Of a DNA stretch of 15,185 nucleotides, positions 6,645 to 13,984 are shown one piece after another. The translations under genes and the position numbers were made by a program. Origin of the DNA: Acidobacteriota bacterium (GTDB lineage: Bacteria; Acidobacteriota; UBA890). The notes below the pieces were generated by a model. The model worked only from the letters and a program-made list of their open reading frames with translations, did no database searches and was not told where the DNA came from. The stretch covers positions 1 through 15,185 of the forward strand of contig PBML01000006.1 in the NCBI GenBank assembly GCA_002722645.1. Direction: 5' to 3'. Numbering within the stretch: position 1 is the stretch's first letter; the number at the start of each line of letters is the position of its first letter.

Positions 6645-7522
6645 TACTCTTCTCCACTGCCACTGAGGACCGGGTCGAGCAACAAGGCCAATCGATCACG
6701 GGCCGCCGCCGGTATGTCATCAGGATTGGTGAGTACTGCATTGCGAAGCGCTGTTCGGCAACCACATTCTCGGCCTTCGGGAAATGTAGCGACCGCCCTA
6801 TTAATGATGTTTTGAGCAACGCTGACATTCTGCATCAGGTTGGCGATAATCATCTCGGTCGTCACCGAATCGTGCGCGGGGTGCCAACAATCGTAGTCAG
6901 TAACCAACGCCAAGGTCGCGTAACAAATACCGGCTTCGCGCGCAAGCTTGGCCTCCGTGAGGTTCGTCATGCCGATGATGTCCATTCCCCACGAACGGTA
7001 CAGATTGCTCTCTACGAGCGTCGAGAACTGTGGTCCCTCTATGCACACATATGAGCCCCCATTGTGATGGGTGCAGCCAGCCGACTCAGCGACGGTAACA
7101 AGGACTGAACGCAAGTCGGGGCACAACGGCTCGGCAAATGCCACGTGCGCAACAACACCTTTACCAAAGAATGTAGCAACGCGACCTCGCGTACGATCGA
7201 AAAACTGGTCCGGAATAACGACGTTCAGTGGCTCGATATCCTCACGCAGGCTCCCCACCGCGCTAGCCGAAAGTATGGCGTCGACTCCAAGGCTTTTCAT
7301 TCCATATATGTTGGCCTGAAACGGAACCTCTGAGGGACTGTATCGATGGCCGCGCCCATGCCGGGACAAGAAGCAGACCTGCCTTCCTTCCAAAGTTCCG
7401 AGAATAAATACGTCAGATGGATCCCCGAACGGAGTTGAAACATTGATTTCCTCGCGATCAGTAAGCCCATCCATTTCGTAGAGCCCGCTGCCGCCAATTA
7501 CACCGATTCGCGCCTTAGGCAT
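6644..7522 (-). CDS. mtnP: S-methyl-5'-thioadenosine phosphorylase
   Basis: MtnP splits methylthioadenosine, the by-product of polyamine and related synthesis, with phosphate into adenine and methylthioribose-1-phosphate. From the ATG at 7522 the protein is 292 aa. It has the phosphate-site GGSG at 10-13 and RHGRGH at 54-59, EGPQFST at 162-168 and GMTNLTEAKLAREA at 184-197. It also has TDYDCW at 208-213, whose Asp residues favour a 6-aminopurine in this family. The longer frame back to 7597 is rejected: the ATG at 7522 begins the conserved first strand and has a GAGGA ribosome site about 7 nt upstream. The C-terminal 40 residues are rich in Ala, Leu and Asp and less conserved in character. 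It is first in the unit with the PfkB kinase and coaX. Confidence 0.93.
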   Translation of the reverse strand: MPKARIGVIGGSGLYEMDGLTDREEINVSTPFGDPSDVFILGTLEGRQVCFLSRHGRGHRYSPSEVPFQANIYGMKSLGVDAILSASAVGSLREDIEPLNVVIPDQFFDRTRGRVATFFGKGVVAHVAFAEPLCPDLRSVLVTVAESAGCTHHNGGSYVCIEGPQFSTLVESNLYRSWGMDIIGMTNLTEAKLAREAGICYATLALVTDYDCWHPAHDSVTTEMIIANLMQNVSVAQNIINRAVATFPEGRECGCRTALRNAVLTNPDDIPAAARDRLALLLDPVLSGSGEE

Positions 7523-7927
7523 AGTTCTGTCCTCACCGTCATCCGCAGAGCCCTCGTCACAAGTGTCAGCGTCTCGTGGTAAGCATCTCGTGCGCATGCT
7601 GCCGGGTGGCCCTCACTTACTTCCAAGTCCAAAGCATACGCGCTAGCTCTTCAACTTGCTCCCTTTCCTCAAGAGGCTGGGCCGCAAGTAGGCAAGCATT
7701 TTCGTATCCAGTATCCCCGGCCCGAGACAAATGTGCCACTTACAAAAAAATGAATGTGGGATTCCTGTTACCCCCTGTCCTATACGGACTGGTGGCGAGC
7801 GTGATAATTTTATTGTCGGGTGGTGATAAGTGTGTATCTGCACTTTTAGTTGCTTTGAGCAACTCGCCACGTGCATTCAAGCGAATCCTTCGCGATCCCC
7901 CATTATCCTACTAGTAGAGCCCGGAAT
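7523..7927. promoter_or_regulatory. Divergent control region between mtnP and tolQ
   Basis: About 400 nt lie between two divergent operons; the short frames here do not look coding. A weak minus-strand pair reads TTATCA, 17 nt, then TATAGG, near 7786-7814, and could serve mtnP. A weak plus-strand pair reads TTGTCG, 16 nt, then TATCTG, near 7814-7841, and could serve tolQ. A 7-bp inverted repeat with a 3-nt loop (AGTTGCT/AGCAACT) lies at 7848-7864 and has no T-tract, so it is more likely an operator or leader hairpin than a terminator. Confidence 0.35.
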
Positions 7928-8617
7928 TTGGACGCTTCGCTCGTGTTGCAGGCGGGAAACGGGATGATCGACCTGGTACGAGGCGCCGGGTCGATGGCCT
8001 GGTTTCTGCTGTTCGTCTTGGCTATCTTCTCGGTCGTTTCTTGGGCGATCATTCTGGATCGGATGATGCTTTTCCGGAAAGCTCAACGGGAATCGCAGGA
8101 GTTTCTTGAGACTTTCCGCAATTCCTCGAAATTCTCACAGGCAAAGTCAGCCGCTGAAGAATTGGAAACCACTCCCCTGTCCGGTGTGTTCCTCGCTGGC
8201 CACGCGGAACTCTCCGCACAAAAAAACATCAGCGAACAACCCTCGATCCTACTATCGCCGCTAGAACGTAGCCTGCAGCGTGCAGCACGTGCTGAACGGG
8301 CTCGGCTGCAACGTTTAATGATGTTTCTCGCGACCACAGCTGCGGTCTGTCCATTTATCGGTCTCTTCGGGACAGTTTGGGGAATCATGGTTTCGTTTTC
8401 CGCTATTGGCAGTTACGGCACCCCGGATATCGCGGTTGTAGCTCCCGGCATCAGTGCGGCACTAACGACAACCGCGGCCGGCCTTGCAGCCGCCATTCCC
8501 GCAGTGGTTGCATACAACTATCTGCAAACGCAAATTCGTGGATTTGTGGCCCAAATGGAGGACTTTGGGCTAGAGTTCCTCGCTCTTATCGAGCGGAATT
8601 TCTCCACCGAGGCCTAG
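7928..8617 (+). CDS. tolQ: TolQ proton-channel subunit (MotA/TolQ/ExbB family)
   Basis: TolQ forms, with TolR, the proton-driven motor of the Tol-Pal system in the inner membrane. Three membrane spans are visible: FLLFVLAIFSVVSWAIIL near the N-terminus, a second around FIGLFGTVWGIMVSF, and a third around TTTAAGLAAAIPAVVAYNY. GLFGTVWGIM and the GISAALTTTAAGLA stretch are family hallmarks. I chose the TTG at 7928 (229 aa) because the protein then begins DASLVLQAG, a typical start for the family. The frame is open back to a GTG at 7871, which would add 19 polar residues of no family character. Neither start has a strong ribosome site. tolR follows after 6 nt. ExbB is the alternative name, but tolB and pal downstream decide for TolQ. 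Confidence 0.93.
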   Translation: MDASLVLQAGNGMIDLVRGAGSMAWFLLFVLAIFSVVSWAIILDRMMLFRKAQRESQEFLETFRNSSKFSQAKSAAEELETTPLSGVFLAGHAELSAQKNISEQPSILLSPLERSLQRAARAERARLQRLMMFLATTAAVCPFIGLFGTVWGIMVSFSAIGSYGTPDIAVVAPGISAALTTTAAGLAAAIPAVVAYNYLQTQIRGFVAQMEDFGLEFLALIERNFSTEA

Positions 8618-8623
8618 CACATC

Positions 8624-9043
8624 ATGGAATTCGGATGGTTCCACGACGACGAAGACGGACTTGCTGAAATCAACATCACGCCGCTTGTCGATGTTTCCCT
8701 CGTTCTGCTCATCATTTTCATGATCACTGCACCAATGCTGGTTCAAGGCGCGAACGTTGACCTTCCGCAGACACGGCCAATGAGCAAACTGCCAAGCGGG
8801 AATGTATTTGTGACCGTCGACGCAAACGGTGACATTTACATGAACGAAATCGAAACGCCCCTCGAGCTCCCGGATCTGGAACAGCGATTAATCCCGTTTG
8901 TCGAGCTTGGACAGTCCGTTTATCTTCAGGGGGATATCGCGACCAACTACGGTCGGATCATGGAGGTAATGGATGCGATCAAGTCTGCCGGTCTTGATAA
9001 CGTGAACCTAGTCACGACACCGGTTCCACCCAACCAGCGATAA
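8624..9043 (+). CDS. tolR: TolR (ExbD/TolR family)
   Basis: TolR is the single-span partner of TolQ; its transmembrane Asp carries protons and its periplasmic domain contacts peptidoglycan. The 139-aa protein has a short acidic cytoplasmic N-terminus, the INITPLVDVSLVLLIIFMIT block (residues 16-35) with the essential Asp23, and a periplasmic domain with the family-style VTVDANGDIYMN and VYLQGDIATNYGRIMEVMDAI stretches. It lies 6 nt after tolQ and its stop is 1 nt from the tolA-like ATG, so the three genes are surely cotranscribed. Confidence 0.94.
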   Translation: MEFGWFHDDEDGLAEINITPLVDVSLVLLIIFMITAPMLVQGANVDLPQTRPMSKLPSGNVFVTVDANGDIYMNEIETPLELPDLEQRLIPFVELGQSVYLQGDIATNYGRIMEVMDAIKSAGLDNVNLVTTPVPPNQR

Positions 9044-9044
9044 G

Positions 9045-9956
9045 ATGAACTCCGTCGGGGCGCTACGCACAGATTGCGTTTACGCAACTCTTGAGGACCG
9101 ACAAAATGCTGAACTGCGTTTTCGGTCTGCCATGATCACATCCACAGCGCTGCACACCGGTGTGGCCCTCTTGATTTTACTTGCTCCTTTTTTGATTCCC
9201 AAACCCGTCCTGTTCGAATTCACATCGGTCAACCTTGTCGAGTTGACACCACGGCCCGACCCTGTTCCCCCACCAGCCGATACTCAGGCTGAGAACCCTG
9301 CATCGTCAGAGCCCGAGGAGCCTCCCACGCCTGAAGAAATCGAACCTCTACCCCCAGAGGATGTGCCTGAGGACCTCGAAGCTCAGCGACGTCAAGAGGA
9401 AGAGGATGAAGCCCGACGTCGCGAAGAAGAAAATCGGCGACAGGAGGAACTTGAAACACAGCGCCGTACCGCCGAAGAAGCAGCGCGCCGCCGCCAACAG
9501 GAAGAAGAGCGCCGTCGGCTTGAGGAAGAAGAGGCGCGGCGCCGCGCACCACAGAAGGCAACACGTGAAGAAGCAACTCCCGCTGAACCTTTAGAGGTCA
9601 CCCAACAAGCACAGCGAGGCCAGGTTGGTCTGTCTCTAACCAACGATACTGGGACAGTGAACCAGCAAGACCAAACCCTTCTGCAGTTTTGGATCAACCG
9701 CGTGCTCGCCAACATCGCGAGCAAATGGGATCCTCCATCCCGGCCTCCTGGTTCCCAGGAAATCCTAGCGATCCTGCATTTCCGGGTCGGCCGGAATGGG
9801 GAAATCATCATCGACCCCGAAACTCGCCCGAGTAGTGGTAACCGCCGCTACGATGACGCCGCTGTCCGCGCTATATTGGCGGGACAACCCTTCCCACCGC
9901 TACCACAAGGATACCGGGGCAATACTCTCGGAATAAATCTGGGATTCCGCCAGTGA
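9045..9956 (+). CDS. tolA: TolA-like linker protein with C-terminal TonB domain
   Basis: In Tol systems this protein spans the periplasm from the TolQR motor to TolB and Pal. The 303-aa product has a cytoplasmic N-terminus, one membrane segment (about 34-52) and a Pro/Glu stretch (70-112). A long Arg/Glu-rich helix follows (about 113-170), compatible with a single helix or coiled coil. A C-terminal TonB/TolA-type domain spans about 210-303 (FWINRVLANIASKWDPP, then FRVGRNGEI and DDAAVRAILAGQPFPPLP). It lacks the Ala/Lys-rich central helix of E. coli TolA and uses Arg and Glu instead. The ATG is 1 nt after the tolR stop. Position between tolR and tolB supports TolA function, although many annotations would call it an energy transducer TonB. 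Confidence 0.9.
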   Translation: MNSVGALRTDCVYATLEDRQNAELRFRSAMITSTALHTGVALLILLAPFLIPKPVLFEFTSVNLVELTPRPDPVPPPADTQAENPASSEPEEPPTPEEIEPLPPEDVPEDLEAQRRQEEEDEARRREEENRRQEELETQRRTAEEAARRRQQEEERRRLEEEEARRRAPQKATREEATPAEPLEVTQQAQRGQVGLSLTNDTGTVNQQDQTLLQFWINRVLANIASKWDPPSRPPGSQEILAILHFRVGRNGEIIIDPETRPSSGNRRYDDAAVRAILAGQPFPPLPQGYRGNTLGINLGFRQ

Positions 9957-9969
9957 GAAGGCCATAAAC

Positions 9970-11355
9970 TTGCAACTTCGATTGCCCATTATATTTCTTG
10001 CTGCGCTGGCTTCCATGCCTAGTGAGACTTCTCTCACCAGGGCATCAATGACGCAGGGCCAACAAGGTCAGGACATCTATATCGAACTCAGAAACAGGGC
10101 GGTAAACCCCATCGCCCTCGCCGTACCGACATTCTCCATAATCGCGGGAGCCGAAGGCGAAGCCAACATGCTTCGCCAGGTCCTATGGAACGATTTGGAC
10201 TACTCGATGGTGTTCGATCTGGTCGATTCTAAGTTCTACCCAGACGTCGCCTCCGGTGATGGGCCCCCAGACTTCACGGCCTGGCGCCAAACCGATGCCG
10301 AGGCATTAATCCGAGGCTTCGTTCGCCGCCAAGGCGACGACCTAATTGTTGAGTTCCGACTCTATGAGATTGCCAGCGGCCTACAGATCATCGGCAAACG
10401 TTATTACCAGGAGATACCTGTCACCACAGCAATTATCTCGAACGCGGAACTGCGTGGAATCGCTCATGAGTTCAACGACGAGGCCGTCTTCTACTTCACA
10501 GGCCAATACGGCGCCGCCTCAACACGGATAGCCTATGTCTCCAACCGTCGGGGCCCCAGTGGCCCTAAAGAGATTCACTTAATGGATTACGATGGCTATG
10601 GTGACGAACAACTCACTAACGACGGTGGGCTCGCGCTAAACCCGGCATTCTCGCCGGATGGGGACCAAATCGCGTATGTTACCTACCGTAGACACGATGG
10701 CATCCCAAACGTCGATATCGCCATGCTAAACAAGGGTGGTGGGATTCCACCCGTGATCATCCGAACTGATGGGCAGGATAGTAGCCCCGACTGGTCACCA
10801 GACGCTAGCCGACTGGTGTTCTCGTCCACAAAGGACGGCATCAAAACCGGGAATTCCGAGATCTACATCTCTAAACCTGACGGTAGCGATATGCAGCGGA
10901 TCACAAACAACTCCGAAATTGACACATCACCAACGTTTTCCCCCAACGGTCGAGAGATCGCCTTTATCTCGACACGTGGTGGCGGGCAACATCTTTACAA
11001 GATGAGTATCGACGGTATTAATGTCCGACGGTTACCGGTCGAAGGTACACAAATCGATTCTCCAGCGTGGAACCCCAACCCTCAGCTTTCCGATCTGATA
11101 GCCTATGCGGCATCAGAAGGGGGTAACAGGTTTCAAGTTTTTGTATACTCTCTTAGCACAGGCCGCAGCGTCCCAGTGACACGCGGTTATGGGCGTGCCG
11201 ATTCTCCGAATTGGTCGCCCGATGGAAGACAGATCGTTTTTGAAGCGGCTCAAGGCAACCAGTCCCATATTTTCGCGGTTGGGCTGGACGGCTCGCGGCT
11301 GCGACAACTGACTAGAGAAGGCGCTAACCAGAGCCCCTCTTGGGGTGGGAGATGA
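9970..11355 (+). CDS. tolB: TolB, periplasmic beta-propeller
   Basis: TolB binds Pal and is displaced by the TolQRA motor during outer-membrane constriction. The 461-aa length is typical of the family. A signal peptide covers about residues 1-26. The N-terminal TolB domain (about 33-170) includes IALAVPTFSIIAG and the LRQVLWNDLDYSMVFDL stretch. From about 185 to 455 come beta-propeller repeats, recurring as AFSPDGDQIAYVT, DWSPDASRLVFSS, TFSPNGREIAFIS and NWSPDGRQIVFEA. The start is a TTG at 9970 with AGAAGG about 9 nt upstream, 13 nt after the tolA stop; no ATG or GTG nearby would keep the signal peptide. The next gene is pal. Confidence 0.95.
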   Translation: MQLRLPIIFLAALASMPSETSLTRASMTQGQQGQDIYIELRNRAVNPIALAVPTFSIIAGAEGEANMLRQVLWNDLDYSMVFDLVDSKFYPDVASGDGPPDFTAWRQTDAEALIRGFVRRQGDDLIVEFRLYEIASGLQIIGKRYYQEIPVTTAIISNAELRGIAHEFNDEAVFYFTGQYGAASTRIAYVSNRRGPSGPKEIHLMDYDGYGDEQLTNDGGLALNPAFSPDGDQIAYVTYRRHDGIPNVDIAMLNKGGGIPPVIIRTDGQDSSPDWSPDASRLVFSSTKDGIKTGNSEIYISKPDGSDMQRITNNSEIDTSPTFSPNGREIAFISTRGGGQHLYKMSIDGINVRRLPVEGTQIDSPAWNPNPQLSDLIAYAASEGGNRFQVFVYSLSTGRSVPVTRGYGRADSPNWSPDGRQIVFEAAQGNQSHIFAVGLDGSRLRQLTREGANQSPSWGGR

Positions 11356-11390
11356 GCGGGACCTGCTCACCAAACGGAGGAAAAAGCCAA

Positions 11391-11960
11391 ATGAAAGCTC
11401 TCCTGAAACTCACTGGACTCGTCGTTCTGATGGTCGCGGTTGGCACGCTGGCGGCGTGTGCGAAAGAGGTGCCGCCGGTTGTGGAGCCACCTCCGCCACC
11501 ACCAGTTGAAGAGCCACCACCACCACCACCACCACCACCACCACCACCGGCTAGAGAGTTTGTAGAAGCTGAGCCTGTAGTAGACGTTCTTACGATCGAA
11601 CAGATCAACGAAGAGGGAATACTGCAGACAATCTACTTCGACTATGACAAATCAGAGGTCCGTGCCGACCAGCGGGCCAAGCTCCAGGCCAACGCACAAT
11701 TTCTGCGGGACAACGACCATTTTCGTCTAGTGGTTGGCGGTCATTGTGATGAGCGTGGAACGCGCGAGTACAACTTGGCTCTCGGCGAGCGTCGTGCCAG
11801 TGCGACGATGCAGTACCTCGTATCGCTTGGTGTCCCGGCCAACCGCATTGACATTATCTCCTACGGCGAAGAGAACCCCGCAGCGACCGAAAGTAATGAG
11901 GCAGCGTGGGCACAGAATCGCCGCGCCCAGTTCCAGGCGATCGACAGTAACGATCGCTAA
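11391..11960 (+). CDS. pal: Pal, peptidoglycan-associated lipoprotein
   Basis: Pal is an outer-membrane lipoprotein whose OmpA-like domain binds peptidoglycan and TolB. From the ATG at 11391, preceded by a GGAGGA ribosome site, the protein is 189 aa. The signal ends in a good lipobox LAAC, with lipidation expected at Cys23. A proline-rich linker follows, including 12 prolines in a row at 42-53. The OmpA domain (about 78-185) carries IYFDYDKSEV and the peptidoglycan-binding GGHCDERGTREYNLALGERR (116-135). The frame is open 17 codons further upstream but without a signal-like start. The poly-Pro tract is coded by an almost pure CCA repeat and may vary in length between strains. Confidence 0.96.
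   Translation: MKALLKLTGLVVLMVAVGTLAACAKEVPPVVEPPPPPPVEEPPPPPPPPPPPPAREFVEAEPVVDVLTIEQINEEGILQTIYFDYDKSEVRADQRAKLQANAQFLRDNDHFRLVVGGHCDERGTREYNLALGERRASATMQYLVSLGVPANRIDIISYGEENPAATESNEAAWAQNRRAQFQAIDSNDR
11514..11548 (+). repeat. CCA trinucleotide microsatellite inside pal
   Basis: There are 35 nt of uninterrupted CCA (11 full units plus CC), coding most of a 12-proline run in the Pal linker. Slippage would change the linker length by whole residues without a frameshift. Confidence 0.9.
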
Positions 11961-11971
11961 ACGCAATATCG

Positions 11972-12006
11972 GGGGTGGGTTCACGCCACAAATGGGGACC
12001 CACCCC
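11972..12006 (+). other. Stem-loop between pal and cpoB
   Basis: GGGGTGGGT (11972-11980) pairs perfectly with ACCCACCCC (11998-12006) around a 17-nt loop, and a G-U and a C-G pair can extend it inward. It lies 12 nt after the pal stop and 35 nt before the cpoB start. No T-run follows, so it is more likely a partial terminator or an RNA-stabilising 3' structure than a full stop. Confidence 0.6.
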
Positions 12007-12040
12007 TTAACATTCTCTTCCGGAGCACCTCGGAGAGGCC

Positions 12041-12907
12041 TTGAATAACCGCCGGCAGCCTCCAACACTCAGATGGATTACTTTGCTGGCGTTCATTTTT
12101 TCGGTGCCTGCGTGCGCTTCTATGCAAAAACGGGTTACTGAGTCCGAGAATCGCTCGAACACCCTTGAAGCCCAAGTCTCTGATCTGCAAGAAAATCAGC
12201 AGAACCTCATCAGCCGACTCGCCAGTCTACAAGCCGAACTTGAAGCAGCGCTCGATCCTATACGTGTTCAGCAGGCCGGTGGAGGTGCGGAACTTCGCGC
12301 CCTAGAGGCGGAAGTCTCGGCCCTGCGCGAGCAGGTCAAGCAACTGGCTACCGCACTCGCCCAGTCCCAACCTGCCGAGCAGCCGATACCGTCAAAAGGA
12401 CGGCTTCTTCTATACGACTTCTTCGCCCCGCCTACGCCTTCAGGGGTGCCAGCAACTACCGGGGAGCAGCCAACGTCATCCAGAGAATTCGCTAACTACG
12501 GTGACGAGGAAGAAGCGCTGTTCAATCGCGCTTACGCTGACTATACAGCGGGTCAATTCGTTATCGCTGTAAGTGGATTCGAGGAGTTCCTAGTACGCCA
12601 CCCAACGTCCTCGCGCGCCCCCGACGCACTCTACTGGCTCGCCGAATCACTCGCAGCCCAAAGTCTACACACTGATGCCCGGGATCGTTTTCTTGAGGTT
12701 AAACAAACCTATCCAACTAGTGTAAAAATTCCAGACGCCACGTTGAGCGCCGCACTCGAAGCCATCGCGCTCGGTGAGCATGACACTGCTATCCGTGAAC
12801 TGCGGGAACTGATCACGACGTATCAAGGTAGCGATGCTGCGTTGATCGGCTGTTTGCAACTTGATCGGCTCGGCCAATCACTACCTGCCGCCTGCCAGGG
12901 ACCCTGA
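12041..12907 (+). CDS. cpoB: CpoB/YbgF, Tol-Pal-associated coiled-coil TPR protein
   Basis: CpoB (YbgF) coordinates outer-membrane constriction with septal peptidoglycan synthesis in E. coli. The 288-aa product has an N-terminal hydrophobic signal (about 11-26). It is then a coiled coil (about 30-115, with repeated Leu spacing in TLEAQVSDLQENQQNLISRL), a Pro-rich linker, and C-terminal TPRs (about 165-285). The first TPR reads ALFNRAYADYTAGQFVIAVS. The start is TTG at 12041 with a GGAGAGG site about 3 nt upstream. PACAS at 23-27 could be a lipobox (Cys25) or a signal peptidase I site; E. coli CpoB is periplasmic and soluble. Its position after pal is the conserved one. Confidence 0.9.
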   Translation: MNNRRQPPTLRWITLLAFIFSVPACASMQKRVTESENRSNTLEAQVSDLQENQQNLISRLASLQAELEAALDPIRVQQAGGGAELRALEAEVSALREQVKQLATALAQSQPAEQPIPSKGRLLLYDFFAPPTPSGVPATTGEQPTSSREFANYGDEEEALFNRAYADYTAGQFVIAVSGFEEFLVRHPTSSRAPDALYWLAESLAAQSLHTDARDRFLEVKQTYPTSVKIPDATLSAALEAIALGEHDTAIRELRELITTYQGSDAALIGCLQLDRLGQSLPAACQGP

Positions 12908-13065
12908 GACGTTTCGCGGCTTTAATTTCCAAATTATTTCTGTTGGCTTGAACCGGATAGCGTGTGCCTTCCTCGCTCTTGTGGTACATAGAGACACGTG
13001 TTCGACCGGTACACCCCGGGCGGAATCAGTTAGCCCAATACGAGAACAGCGAAGAGAGGCATGGA

Positions 13066-13512
13066 ATGGCACGGGGCGTTAATAAAGTGATCTTGATAGG
13101 CAACCTGGGTAAGGACCCGGAGATTCGCTACACGCAGAACGGCACCGCCGTGGCTAATTTCTCGCTGGCAACGACCGACAGTTGGTCGAAGGACGGCGAG
13201 ACTAATGAGCGCACTGAATGGCACAACATCGTTGCCTGGGCACGGCTGGCTGAAATCTGCAACCAATACCTTCAGAAGGGACGACAGGTATATATAGAAG
13301 GACGCATCCAAACCCGTAAATGGGAGGACCGCGACGGCAATACTCGGTACACCACGGAGATCGTCGCCCAGAATATGCAGATGCTCGGTAGCCGTGGTGA
13401 TGGCGACTTTGGTGGCGGGGGGAATGCAGTCGACGGTCCCTCCAGTGACGCATCGCCTCCTGCGCCCAGCCCAAACGACGCTGGCGTAACTGACGACGAC
13501 ATCCCCTTCTAG
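13066..13512 (+). CDS. ssb: Single-stranded DNA-binding protein
   Basis: SSB coats single-stranded DNA in replication, recombination and repair and recruits partners through its acidic tip. The 148-aa protein has the OB fold at about 4-108, with VNKVILIGNLGKDPEIRYT, TEWHNIVAWARLAEI and the KGRQVYIEGRIQTRKWED strand. A Gly/Pro/Ser-rich linker follows, then the C-terminal tip DDDIPF. The ATG at 13066 begins the conserved MARGVNKVIL and has a GAGAGG site 6 nt upstream; a longer frame from 12964 is rejected because its extra 34 residues lack any SSB character. The gene stands alone, 158 nt after cpoB and convergent with rnpB. Confidence 0.97.
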   Translation: MARGVNKVILIGNLGKDPEIRYTQNGTAVANFSLATTDSWSKDGETNERTEWHNIVAWARLAEICNQYLQKGRQVYIEGRIQTRKWEDRDGNTRYTTEIVAQNMQMLGSRGDGDFGGGGNAVDGPSSDASPPAPSPNDAGVTDDDIPF

Positions 13513-13574
13513 TGCGCAACTAAGTAAAACTGGGAACCACGGGAATACAGCGGTCGTATTTCCTTTCCACAAAA

Positions 13575-13970
13575 TGGTACCCGGTCCACGAGGCGAGTAA
13601 GCGGGATCCTGTTGCCCCGGCGAACCGGAGTGGGAACCATGCATCTGGGACGGCGGTTACCCGTCGCCTCATGCGGCCTACCCAGGGACGGGGCGGGCCT
13701 CCCCGAATTCCCCTATTTGGCCTTGCTCCACGTGGGGTTTACCGAGCTGCCGGCGTCACCGCCGGCACTGGTGGGCTCTTACCCCACCGTTCCACCCTTA
13801 CCGTTCAGCGGCCGCGAACGACTGCCTTTACGAACGGCGGTATTGTTTCTGTGGCACTTGCCTGGGGTTTCCCCCACTGGGCGTTACCCAGCACGCGGCC
13901 CGTGGAGTCCCGACTTTCCTCTACCGTAAGCACCGAAGTACTCGGCAGCGGTTCCCCTGCCTCGTGGATC
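13575..13970 (-). ncRNA. rnpB: RNase P RNA (bacterial A-type)
   Basis: This is the catalytic RNA that removes 5' leaders from tRNA precursors. On the minus strand the universal blocks occur in order: GAGGAAAGTCGGGACTCC (13921-13904), GGAGCAAGGCCAAATAGGGG (13729-13710) and ACAGGATCCCGCTTAC (about 13612-13597). The helices can be built by hand. P1 is TCCACGAGGC at 13968-13959 with GCCTCGTGGA at 13594-13585, 10 bp. P2 is GGGAACC at 13956-13950 with GGTTCCC at 13638-13632. P3 is a CTGCCG/CGGTAG stem topped by a TTCG tetraloop. The length of about 390 nt is normal. Both ends are estimates to within about 10 nt. The RNA starts about 15 nt after the skp stop on the same strand, and I see no clear terminator beyond it. 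Confidence 0.96.
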
Positions 13971-13984
13971 GGGATGTCATTCGC

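Noticed and set aside
7523..7597. A 25-residue N-terminal extension of MtnP
   Set aside because: The ATG at 7522 has a good ribosome site and begins the conserved first strand. The extension is polar and Cys/Asp-rich with no family match.
7848..7864. A terminator before tolQ
   Set aside because: The inverted repeat has a 3-nt loop but no T-run on its 3' side on either strand, so it was kept only as a possible regulatory hairpin.
9392..9811. A 139-codon minus-strand frame rich in Ser and Arg
   Set aside because: It is the mirror image of the Arg/Glu-rich helix of the TolA-like gene, so the openness is due to low-complexity composition.
13535..13640. A direct repeat TGGGAACCA on both sides of the rnpB 3' end
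   Set aside because: One copy is the P2 helix of RNase P RNA and the other is a 9-nt match, which is too short to suggest an attachment site or mobile element.
13030..13644. A 204-codon minus-strand frame across ssb
   Set aside because: It is antisense to the well-supported ssb gene and runs into the rnpB 3' end. Its residues show no domain-like pattern.
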